This document shows, piece after piece, positions 1-4,902 of a stretch of 5,390 nucleotides of DNA; position 1 is the stretch's first letter; each line of letters begins with the position of its first letter. Where the stretch lies: positions 1 through 5,390 of the forward strand of contig JBKPHP010000152.1 of NCBI GenBank assembly GCA_046729895.1, read 5' to 3'. Under the pieces are notes generated by a model that was not told the origin of the DNA, did not search any database, and worked only from the letters and a program-made list of their open reading frames with translations. Position numbers and translations under genes: made by a program. This DNA comes from DASXBA01 sp046729895 (GTDB taxonomy: Bacteria; Actinomycetota; Thermoleophilia; Solirubrobacterales; Thermoleophilaceae).

Positions 1-98
1 GGGCCGGGGGGGGGGGGCGCGGGCCGCGCCCGCGCCCGCCCCCCCCCCCCCCGCCGGGGGGGGGGGCGCCCCCCCCCGCCGGGTCGGGGGGTGCGGGC
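1..98. other. G/C homopolymer stretch at the window edge, probable assembly or sequencing artefact
   Basis: Bases 1-83 contain only G and C, with long runs of G (around 6-17 and 56-66) and C (around 39-52 and 70-77). Only two T bases (84 and 92) occur before position 105. Nothing else in the window looks like this, and no reading frame here resembles a protein. The stretch lies just downstream of the DJ-1/PfpI stop codon, at the window edge. Complementary G and C runs could fold, so a real structure cannot be fully excluded. A low-quality contig end is more likely. Confidence 0.6.
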
Positions 99-112
99 GC
101 GCGCTAGCGCGC
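99..112. repeat. 14-bp perfect palindrome over the DJ-1/PfpI stop codon
   Basis: GCGCGCTAGCGCGC is fully self-complementary around the CTAG core. The TAG stop codon of the minus-strand gene (106-104) sits at its centre. It has no loop, so it is a poor terminator candidate. It could be a protein-binding site, or simply a chance result of extreme GC content next to an unreliable region. Confidence 0.4.
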
Positions 113-688
113 TGCGCCCGCGGTCTGCCGGGCCTGCTCGCTGTGGCGGCCCTCGCAGATTTCCTCGACGAGCTTGTCGCAGAAGGCGGGAAGGTCGTCG
201 GGCTTGCGGCTCGTCACCAGCCCGTTCTCCACCACCACCTCCTCGTCGACCCACTCGCCGCCGGCATTGCGGATATCCGTCTTCAGGCTGGGCCACGAGG
301 TGACCCGGCGCCCGCGCAGGACGTCCGCCTCCACGAGCATCCACGGCCCGTGGCAGATCTCCGCGACCGGCTTGCCGGCCTCGAAGAACGCGCGCGTAAA
401 GCGCACCGCGGCCTCGTCCCTGCGCAGGAAGTCCGGGTTCGCGACGCCACCCGGCTGCACGAGCCCGTCGTAGTCGTCGGGGTTGGCGTCGGCGATCGTC
501 TTGTCCACCTGGAAGGTGTCGGCCTTGTCCATGTGCTGGAAGCCCTGGATTTCGCCCTCCTCGAGCGAGATCAGCTCCGGGGTGCCGCCTTCGCTCTCGA
601 CGGCCTTCCACGGCTCTGTGAGCTCCACCTGCTCGACTCCGTCTGTCGCCAGGAACGCGACACGCTTACCTTCGAGACGGTTCGCCAT
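104..688 (-). CDS. DJ-1/PfpI family protein (type 1 glutamine amidotransferase-like)
   Basis: This 194-residue protein matches the length and pattern of PfpI/YhbO/general-stress-protein-18 members of the DJ-1 superfamily. These are small Rossmann-like cytoplasmic proteins, described variously as proteases, deglycases or protein-repair factors. Visible marks are an N-terminal beta strand (about 9-14), the conserved acidic residue Glu19 in GVEQVEL, the PGG turn at 79-81, and the nucleophile elbow AEICHGPW with Cys112 followed by His113. Asp86 in NPDFLR lies near the place of the partner-subunit Glu of PfpI. The motifs TSWPSLK (130-136) and NAGGEWVDEEVVV (141-153) are also typical. The ATG at 688-686 is fixed by a strong Shine-Dalgarno five bases upstream. 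The gene is divergent from the membrane protein at 905. A weak -10-like TAGGCT lies at 746-741. The true substrate cannot be told from sequence. Confidence 0.93.
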   Translation of the reverse strand: MANRLEGKRVAFLATDGVEQVELTEPWKAVESEGGTPELISLEEGEIQGFQHMDKADTFQVDKTIADANPDDYDGLVQPGGVANPDFLRRDEAAVRFTRAFFEAGKPVAEICHGPWMLVEADVLRGRRVTSWPSLKTDIRNAGGEWVDEEVVVENGLVTSRKPDDLPAFCDKLVEEICEGRHSEQARQTAGAAR

Positions 689-693
689 CGCTG

Positions 694-702
694 ACCTCCT
701 TC
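694..702 (-). promoter_or_regulatory. Shine-Dalgarno of the DJ-1/PfpI gene
   Basis: On the minus strand GAAGGAGGT lies five bases upstream of the ATG at 688. It is an almost full anti-16S match and fixes this start. Confidence 0.85.
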
Positions 703-779
703 AAATCGAGTCCTCTTGCCTTGCTACCGGAGGTTCGGCGAGCCTAAACCGCAGCTAGCGCCCCTCCACGGCGGGCTCG

Positions 780-812
780 CGCGGGTTTCGGGCCGCGCGA
801 GAGAAACCCGCG
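780..812. promoter_or_regulatory. 10-bp perfect inverted repeat in the divergent intergenic region
   Basis: CGCGGGTTTC (780-789) and GAAACCCGCG (803-812) are exact reverse complements separated by 13 bases. They lie in the 216-bp gap between the divergent DJ-1/PfpI and membrane-protein genes, about 90 bp from each start. The arms contain an AT-containing TTTC/GAAA part in an otherwise GC-rich gap, so this is not just GC self-complementarity. It could be an operator for a dimeric regulator serving one or both genes. It could also be an RNA hairpin, though there is no U-tract and no gene ends here. Confidence 0.45.
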
Positions 813-890
813 GCCTGCCGGCCCGCACCCTTCACGGCGAGCTCTCGCCCGAGGTGCCGAGACGGGGCACAATCCTCGCGCAAGCCTCGC

Positions 891-896
891 TATGTT
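891..896 (+). promoter_or_regulatory. -10-like element TATGTT, possible near-leaderless start
   Basis: TATGTT fits the actinobacterial TANNNT -10 pattern and ends eight bases before the ATG at 905. Transcription would then begin at or within a base or two of the start codon. No Shine-Dalgarno is visible before this ATG, which fits a leaderless message. I see no convincing -35 at the expected distance (around 867-873). Confidence 0.35.
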
Positions 897-904
897 CTGG
901 CCCA

Positions 905-1612
905 ATGTCCTCGCCCCCGCGCAGTCGCGAGCGCGAGGAGGAGCGCCGCCTGTCCATCAGGACGCTGGCGATCGCGAGTTTCGCGTCGGCCACGGCGGCG
1001 GTTGTCACCTCGCAGTTCTGGACCGGCGGCACGCCGATTGCCGCGGCCGTCACCCCTGTGATCGTCGCGCTGGTCAGCGAGCTGCTGCACCGTCCCACGG
1101 AGGCGATCGCCAGGCGCGTCACCTACGAGCGCCCGGCGATCCTGCCGGAGGCCGGCGCGGCTGCGCCCCCCGCCGAGCCCGATGCGGACCGCCTGCCGCA
1201 GCGGGCACCCTCCGAGCCCGGCAGCGAGCCGGAGCGCGAGGCCCCGGTGCGCATATACAGGGGGCAGCCGGCCCGGCGGCGGCGAAAGATCGCGGTGGGA
1301 GTTGTGGTCACTACGGCCGTGCTCGCCTTCGCGATCGCGGCCGCCGTGCTGACGATCCCGGAGCTGATCACCGGCGGCTCGATCGGCAAGAGCAGCCGGC
1401 ACACCACTCTCTTCGGCGGCAAGAAGAACCAGGCGCAACCCGACACCCAGCAACCCACCACGCCCACCGCTCCCGGTCAGCAGCAGGGCACGCAGACCAC
1501 GCCGCAGGAGGAGCAGCCCAAGTCGACCACGCCGAAGCCGAAGTCGAAGCCGACCAGGACGGAGACGGCCCCCGCCAAGACCGAGAGCCAGACCACGCCG
1601 AAGAAGCCGTGA
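905..1612 (+). CDS. hypothetical membrane protein with three hydrophobic segments and a Thr/Pro/Lys/Gln-rich tail
   Basis: This 235-residue protein has no function I recognise. It has a charged N-terminus (1-18) and two adjacent hydrophobic stretches (about 20-38 and 43-61). A 65-residue Ala/Pro/Glu/Arg-rich loop ends in the basic RRRRK (124-128), followed by a third strong transmembrane helix (about 129-151). The outer part begins PELITGGS, then HTTLFGG, and continues as a low-complexity Thr/Pro/Gln/Lys tail (about 173-235). The positive-inside rule puts the N-terminus and loop in the cytoplasm and the tail outside, perhaps reaching into the cell wall. The reading frame is open upstream to a TTG at 716, but that extension is Arg/Pro-rich and unlike protein, so I start at the ATG at 905. 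It ends with tandem stops TGA TAG. Proteins of this layout occur, as far as I recall, as hypothetical proteins in Thermoleophilia. Confidence 0.75.
   Translation: MSSPPRSREREEERRLSIRTLAIASFASATAAVVTSQFWTGGTPIAAAVTPVIVALVSELLHRPTEAIARRVTYERPAILPEAGAAAPPAEPDADRLPQRAPSEPGSEPEREAPVRIYRGQPARRRRKIAVGVVVTTAVLAFAIAAAVLTIPELITGGSIGKSSRHTTLFGGKKNQAQPDTQQPTTPTAPGQQQGTQTTPQEEQPKSTTPKPKSKPTRTETAPAKTESQTTPKKP
1495..1600 (+). repeat. three in-frame direct copies of GACCACGCCG
   Basis: GACCACGCCG occurs at 1495-1504, 1525-1534 and 1591-1600. The offsets of 30 and 66 bases are multiples of three, so each copy encodes a Thr-Thr-Pro in the tail of the membrane protein. The last two copies extend to GACCACGCCGAAG. 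This is coding low complexity, probably from internal expansion, not a mobile element. Confidence 0.6.
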
Positions 1613-1697
1613 TAGGTCGAGCTCGCCGACGTCAGCGATGTGGTGCCCGCCTTCTCCGACCCGGACGCCGCGCTGGATGCGGCTTCGCGACGGCGCT

Positions 1698-1730
1698 GAC
1701 CGTTTCTCCGGGGTTTCGGTCGGGTACCCG
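1698..1730. repeat. small inverted repeat and 10-bp palindrome upstream of the Cys-rich gene
   Basis: The 146-bp gap between the membrane protein and the Cys-rich gene holds GACCG (1698-1702) with its complement CGGTC (1717-1721). A perfect palindrome CGGGTACCCG (1721-1730) follows, 28 bases before the ATG at 1759. Their position just before the Shine-Dalgarno would suit an operator or leader structure. Both are short for such GC-rich DNA and may be chance. No clear promoter hexamers are seen in this gap. Confidence 0.3.
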
Positions 1731-1742
1731 CGAACGCGAGAC

Positions 1743-1752
1743 ACGAAGGAGG
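1743..1752 (+). promoter_or_regulatory. Shine-Dalgarno of the Cys-rich gene
   Basis: ACGAAGGAGG ends six bases before the ATG at 1759. The frame is open far upstream, so this site decides the true start of a short protein. Confidence 0.85.
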
Positions 1753-1758
1753 GTGCAG

Positions 1759-1992
1759 ATGGCGACGTGCGAGGTCTGCGGCAACGACTACGACAAGGCC
1801 ATGGAGATCACGGTGGGCGGCTCGACCCACGTATTCGACAGCTTCGAGTGCGCGATTCACGCAATCGCGCCGACCTGCGCGCACTGCGGCTGCAAGGTCA
1901 TCGGTCACGGCGTCGAGGGCGACAGCTCGATCTTCTGCTGCGCGCACTGCGCTCAGGAGTCCGGCGTCAGCGGGGCGCGCGACCGCGTATAG
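1759..1992 (+). CDS. small Cys/His-rich metal-binding protein (zinc-ribbon or metallothionein-like), uncharacterised
   Basis: This 77-residue protein has nine cysteines (4, 7, 31, 40, 43, 45, 60, 61, 64) and five histidines (24, 34, 42, 50, 63). Ligand groups in order are CEVC (4-7), FECAIH (29-34), CAHCGC (40-45) and FCCAHCA (59-65). This gives two halves, each a CxxC-type knuckle followed by a strand and a second Cys. The second half (CGC, a Val/His/Gly stretch, then FCCAHCA) recalls the CxC...YCSxxCA pattern of bacterial metallothioneins such as SmtA. The first half resembles a treble-clef or TRASH-like zinc site. It probably binds Zn or another soft metal in the cytoplasm, as it has no signal peptide. 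The strong Shine-Dalgarno fixes the start. It probably forms an operon with the basic protein 72 bp downstream, and a metal exporter of the CDF family follows. I have seen close relatives only as hypothetical proteins; the metal and role are inference. Confidence 0.85.
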   Translation: MATCEVCGNDYDKAMEITVGGSTHVFDSFECAIHAIAPTCAHCGCKVIGHGVEGDSSIFCCAHCAQESGVSGARDRV

Positions 1993-2048
1993 GAGGCGAC
2001 CCGCAGGCAGTTTCGGCGAAAGGCGCTCGGGTAGCCCGTCCGGAAGCG

Positions 2049-2058
2049 ACGAAGGAGG
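2049..2058 (+). promoter_or_regulatory. Shine-Dalgarno of the basic small protein
   Basis: ACGAAGGAGG is identical to the block before the preceding gene, with the same six-base spacing to the ATG at 2065. Confidence 0.85.
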
Positions 2059-2064
2059 CGAGCG

Positions 2065-2403
2065 ATGCCACCTCGTGGAGTGAAGAAGGGCAGCAAGCGT
2101 GCCCGCCAGTACGAGCACATCAAGAAGAGCGAGCGACAGCAGGGTCGGTCCGAGCGCAGGGCTGCGGAGATCGCGGCCCGAACCGTGCAGAAGGAGCGCG
2201 CCCGCAGCGGCGAGTCGCGCCAGCGCTCGAGAACCTCGACGCGGGACATCTCCTCGGGACGGCGTGGCGGCAAGAGGTCGGGCGGGGGACCCAAGGGCCG
2301 CACGCGCGACCAGCTCTACAACGACGCGAAGAGGCTCGGCATCAAGGGCCGCTCCCGCATGAACAAGGCGCAGCTTCAGCGGGCCGTCGCCGGGAAGAGC
2401 TGA
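2065..2403 (+). CDS. small basic 'plasmid stabilization'-type protein with a C-terminal SAP/Rho-N-like helical motif
   Basis: This 112-residue, strongly basic protein resembles a family widely annotated as 'plasmid stabilization protein', although it is common on chromosomes. The N-terminal part (about 14-51, RQYEHIKKSER... to AARTVQKERARSGES) is helical and faintly ChaB-like. The middle (52-80) is Ser/Arg/Gly-rich and probably disordered, with GRRGGKRSGGGPKGR (66-79). The C-terminus (about 79-108, with RTRDQLYNDAKRLGI and MNKAQLQRAV) has the helix-extended-loop-helix pattern of SAP, HeH and Rho N-terminal motifs, which bind nucleic acids. A nucleic-acid-binding role is therefore likely, though the target is unknown. 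The family name does not prove any plasmid function, and no toxin partner or partition gene is present. It lies 72 bp after the Cys-rich gene and ends just before a strong hairpin. Confidence 0.88.
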   Translation: MPPRGVKKGSKRARQYEHIKKSERQQGRSERRAAEIAARTVQKERARSGESRQRSRTSTRDISSGRRGGKRSGGGPKGRTRDQLYNDAKRLGIKGRSRMNKAQLQRAVAGKS

Positions 2404-2410
2404 AACCTAA

Positions 2411-2445
2411 GGCCGCCTGCTCGAGGGTCAGTCGAGCGGGCGGCC
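2411..2445 (+). terminator. strong hairpin after the Cys-rich/basic-protein pair
   Basis: GGCCGCCTGCTCGA (2411-2424) pairs with TCGAGCGGGCGGCC (2432-2445) over 14 bp with a single T-G wobble and a 7-base loop. It begins seven bases after the stop codon of the upstream gene. No T-tract follows, as is usual for high-GC actinobacterial terminators. It probably ends the transcript from the two upstream genes. Confidence 0.7.
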
Positions 2446-2627
2446 GCCCTGGCCCGCGCGTGCGCGGCCCTGCCAATCGAGCCACCAGCCGACAGGGGAG
2501 AGCGCGGAGGCGGCGAGCGCGGTCGTCGTCATCACCCCGCGCACGAGAACTCCGACGGCTGAACGGTCCATGGCTCGCTTCGCGTACGCGCTGATGCGCC
2601 GCCGAAACAGGTGCCACCATTGGCGTG
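2446..2627. other. intergenic region before the CDF gene
   Basis: No confident gene lies here, and I find no clear -35/-10 pair or Shine-Dalgarno ahead of the CDF start. A minus-strand reading frame from an ATG at 2571 to a stop at 2428 (47 codons) has one moderately hydrophobic stretch and mostly G/C third positions. It lacks a ribosome binding site and ends inside the loop of the hairpin at 2411-2445. I therefore leave it uncalled. Confidence 0.4.
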
Positions 2628-3530
2628 ATGCCACACGCTCATCCGCGGGTGTACCCGGGCACCGACCTGGCTCGGCTCCGAGTGGCGCTAGGACTCGTGC
2701 TCGCCCTGATGGTCGGCGAGGTGGCCGCGGGTGTGCTGGCGGACTCTTTGGCGCTGTTGTCGGACGCGGCGCACATGCTCACGGACGCCGCGGCGATCGC
2801 GTTCGCGTTGGTTGCGGCCGCCCTGGCGGGGCGCCCTGCCCGCGGACGCTTCACGTTTGGATTGCGGCGCGCCGAGATCCTCTCGGCTCAGCTCAACGGA
2901 GCAACGCTCGTGGCCCTGGCGGCGCTGATCGTCTACGAGGGGGTCCGGCGGCTCGTCTCGCCCCCGGACGTGGAGGGCGGGGTCGTCGTAGCGGTCGCAC
3001 TTGCCGGCGTGGTGGTCAACCTGGCGGCCGCACGCGTCCTGGCCGGCTCGGAGCGGCGCAGCCTCAACGTGGAGGGCGCTTTCCAGCACATCGTGACGGA
3101 CCTCTTCGCCTTCGTCGGAACCGCCGTCGCCGGGGCTGTGGTGCTCATCACGGGCTTCGACCGGGCGGACGGCATCGCGGCGCTGGCGGTCGCCGCGCTC
3201 ATGCTCCGCTCCGGCTTCGGGCTGCTCCGCGACTCCGGACGCGTGCTGCTCGAGGCCGCCCCCCGCGAGCTCGATCCACGCGAGATCGGCCGGACACTCG
3301 CCGCGCAGCCGCACGTGGTGGAGGTCCACGACCTACACGTGTGGGAGGTCACCTCGGGTTTTCCAGCGCTGTCGGCGCATGTGCTCGTGGGCCCCGACTG
3401 CGACGCGCCGAAGCACCGTAGGGAGCTGGCGCGGCTCTTGCGCGACCGCTTCGGGATCGAGCACTCCACTCTCCAGATCGAGCTCGCGAGCGGGCCTCTC
3501 GAAATCGAGCCGCTGCACCGCGACGCCTGA
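2628..3530 (+). CDS. cation diffusion facilitator (CDF) family transporter, CzcD/ZitB-like
   Basis: This 300-residue inner-membrane protein is a full-length CDF exporter, expected to swap cytoplasmic Zn2+ (or Cd2+, Co2+) for protons. Six hydrophobic segments are visible at about 15-37, 43-68, 86-106, 117-139, 156-176 and 180-200. The transport-site pairs are present: SDAAHMLTD in TM2 (Asp46, His49, Asp53) and HIVTD in TM5 (His154, Asp158). A His/Asp pair in both helices is the Zn/Cd-type signature. The C-terminal cytoplasmic domain has HDLHVWEVTSG (234-244), His251 and EHSTLQIE (278-285), which bind regulatory metal and form the dimer in this family. The TM4-TM5 loop has no His-rich insert, and the N-terminus has only two His. 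GTG at 2625 is an equally possible start. No Shine-Dalgarno is evident. The substrate is inferred from the family. Confidence 0.93.
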   Translation: MPHAHPRVYPGTDLARLRVALGLVLALMVGEVAAGVLADSLALLSDAAHMLTDAAAIAFALVAAALAGRPARGRFTFGLRRAEILSAQLNGATLVALAALIVYEGVRRLVSPPDVEGGVVVAVALAGVVVNLAAARVLAGSERRSLNVEGAFQHIVTDLFAFVGTAVAGAVVLITGFDRADGIAALAVAALMLRSGFGLLRDSGRVLLEAAPRELDPREIGRTLAAQPHVVEVHDLHVWEVTSGFPALSAHVLVGPDCDAPKHRRELARLLRDRFGIEHSTLQIELASGPLEIEPLHRDA

Positions 3531-3566
3531 CTGTTTGGCCCGCGCGGCGCGGGGTAGCTGGACCCT

Positions 3567-4562
3567 ATGGGCGAGACGCGCTACTGGGTCCAGCTCGCTA
3601 CCGAGCAATTCCCGCCCAGCGACCTCGTTCGCCAGGCGCAGGGGGTCGAGCGGGCCGGCTTCGACGGGCTGAACGTGAGCGATCACTACCAGCCCTGGTG
3701 GGAGCCGGGGCAGGCGGGGCACGCATGGCCGCTGCTGGGCGCCATCGGTCATGCCACCGAGCGGGTGCTCGTCGGGACCGGGGTCACCGCTCCGGTCTAC
3801 CGGCACAACCCCGCGGTGGTCGCCCAGTTCGCCGCCACCATCGAGGAGCTGTGCCCGGGCCGGGCGTTCCTGGGGATCGGCTCCGGTGAGGCGCTCAACG
3901 AGGTCCCCTGTGGAATGGAGTGGCCGAGCGTCCGCGAGCAGGTGGATCGGATGGAGGAGGCGCTGGGCCTGATCGACAGGCTGCTGGACGGCGAGCGGGT
4001 GGACCATGACGGGCGGTTCTTCAGGACCACCTCCGCCTACCTGCATACCCGCGGCGAGCGGCGGCCGCCCGTCTACGTCTCGGCGTTCGGCGCGCGCGCG
4101 GCCCGGATCGCGGCCCGGCTGGGCGACGGCCTGTGGACGCTCGCCGACCCGGAGACGGTCCCCGACCTGATCGATGCCTACAGCCACGCCTGCGATGACG
4201 CGGGCAAGGAGCCCGGCGAGATCATCCTCCAGACCGGCTTCTCCTGGGCCGAGGACGACGACGCGGCGCTGGAGGGTGCACGCGTGTGGAAGGCGGCGAT
4301 GCCCGAGGAGTACTTCACCGAGGACTGGCACGACCCACGCGCCATGTACCAGCACGCCGAGGAGAAGTTCTCGGATGACGACCTTCGCGAGCAGTACATA
4401 ATCTCGTCGGACCCGGAGCATCACGCAGACCGGATTCGCGAGGCGGAGAAGCTGGGGGCAACGATCGTGTGCCTGCAGAACGTCTCCGGGGCCGACCCGC
4501 ATGCTGCGCTTCGTGTCTATGGCGAACATGTGCTGCCGGCGCTGCGGGGGACCAGGGTATGA
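3567..4562 (+). CDS. LLM-class F420-dependent oxidoreductase (FGD-like, 'G6PDH family')
   Basis: This 331-residue protein is a full-length TIM-barrel flavin/deazaflavin oxidoreductase of the luciferase-like class, closest in pattern to F420-dependent glucose-6-phosphate dehydrogenase (FGD). SDHYQPW carries Asp39, His40 and Trp44, and GIGSGEALNE carries Glu108; these match the FGD catalytic and F420-pocket residues. YRHNPAVVAQ (78-87) and VYVSAFGARAAR (169-180) are also typical. However, the three phosphate ligands of FGD (Lys198, Lys259, Arg283) do not appear: the aligned places are about Pro195, Thr251 and Gln277. It is probably a hydride-transfer enzyme using F420 on an unknown substrate, in the cytoplasm. 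It starts 36 bp after the CDF stop with no good Shine-Dalgarno and overlaps the next gene by 4 bp, so the three genes may share a transcript. Confidence 0.92.
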   Translation: MGETRYWVQLATEQFPPSDLVRQAQGVERAGFDGLNVSDHYQPWWEPGQAGHAWPLLGAIGHATERVLVGTGVTAPVYRHNPAVVAQFAATIEELCPGRAFLGIGSGEALNEVPCGMEWPSVREQVDRMEEALGLIDRLLDGERVDHDGRFFRTTSAYLHTRGERRPPVYVSAFGARAARIAARLGDGLWTLADPETVPDLIDAYSHACDDAGKEPGEIILQTGFSWAEDDDAALEGARVWKAAMPEEYFTEDWHDPRAMYQHAEEKFSDDDLREQYIISSDPEHHADRIREAEKLGATIVCLQNVSGADPHAALRVYGEHVLPALRGTRV

Positions 4563-4846
4563 GCACCACGGGCACCCCTCGGATGATGGTGGTGCTGTTC
4601 GGGGCCACAGGCGTCGTGGTGGCCGCGGTCGCCGCCCTCGCCCTCCAGAGCTGGTGGGTGCTGTTCGCGGTGCTGGCGCTCCACGCCACGGCCACCGCGT
4701 TCGTGATCGGCTATACGTTTCGCAAGGCCGGCGAGAGCCACGAAAAGCCTGATCCGGTCACGGAGGCTCGCATCGAGGAGGAGCAGAGCGGCTCGCGCTC
4801 GCCGCGGCGGGAAGGCCGCGCTCGGGACTACGAGGTGTTCAACTAG
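4559..4846 (+). CDS. small two-helix membrane protein, hypothetical
   Basis: This 95-residue protein has a short N-terminus, two hydrophobic helices (about 9-29 and 32-53), and a charged C-terminal tail (54-95) rich in Glu, Arg and Ser that ends in DYEVFN. The basic YTFRK (52-56) just after helix 2 suggests the tail is cytoplasmic, giving a hairpin in the membrane with both ends inside. The ATG overlaps the TGA of the oxidoreductase gene in an ATGA, so translation is probably coupled. The frame stays open upstream to 4469, but the overlap start is much the more natural. I do not recognise a function; the partner could be the upstream enzyme, but nothing in the sequence shows it. Confidence 0.72.
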   Translation: MSTTGTPRMMVVLFGATGVVVAAVAALALQSWWVLFAVLALHATATAFVIGYTFRKAGESHEKPDPVTEARIEEEQSGSRSPRREGRARDYEVFN

Positions 4847-4873
4847 CCGCGGCGTCCTCGCGGAAGCCTTGCG

Positions 4874-4898
4874 GGGACTCGGCCGGAGGCCGAGGCCC
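4874..4898. terminator. hairpin between convergent genes, likely bidirectional terminator
   Basis: CTCGGCC (4878-4884) and GGCCGAG (4888-4894) form a perfect 7-bp stem with a 3-base loop. GGG (4874-4876) and CCC (4896-4898) extend it past one A/G mismatch. It lies in the 56-bp gap between convergent stop codons. A smaller hairpin, CCGCG/CGCGG with a 7-base loop, sits at 4847-4863 right after the plus-strand stop. No T-tract is present on either side. Confidence 0.6.
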
Positions 4899-4902
4899 GG
4901 CG

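Noticed and set aside
143..694. Long plus-strand frame opposite the DJ-1/PfpI gene
   Set aside because: It is a shadow frame caused by high GC. The minus strand has clear catalytic motifs and a strong Shine-Dalgarno.
716..904. N-terminal extension of the membrane protein to a TTG at 716
   Set aside because: The extension is Arg/Pro/Gly-rich without protein character and spans the inverted repeat. The ATG at 905, with a -10-like element before it, is a better start.
892..1758. Upstream part of the long frame that ends with the Cys-rich protein
   Set aside because: The upstream residues are an Arg/Ala/Gly-rich shadow of the membrane-protein gene. The Shine-Dalgarno at 1743-1752 marks the true start at 1759.
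3539..3553. CCCGC-GCGGC-GCGGG hairpin between the CDF and oxidoreductase genes, as a terminator
   Set aside because: The stem is only 5 bp of pure G/C, with no T-tract, in a 36-bp gap between same-strand genes. Chance pairing is likely.
3333..4529. Long minus-strand frame of about 398 codons opposite the oxidoreductase
   Set aside because: It is a high-GC shadow. The plus strand encodes a complete, recognisable LLM-class enzyme and this frame resembles no protein family.
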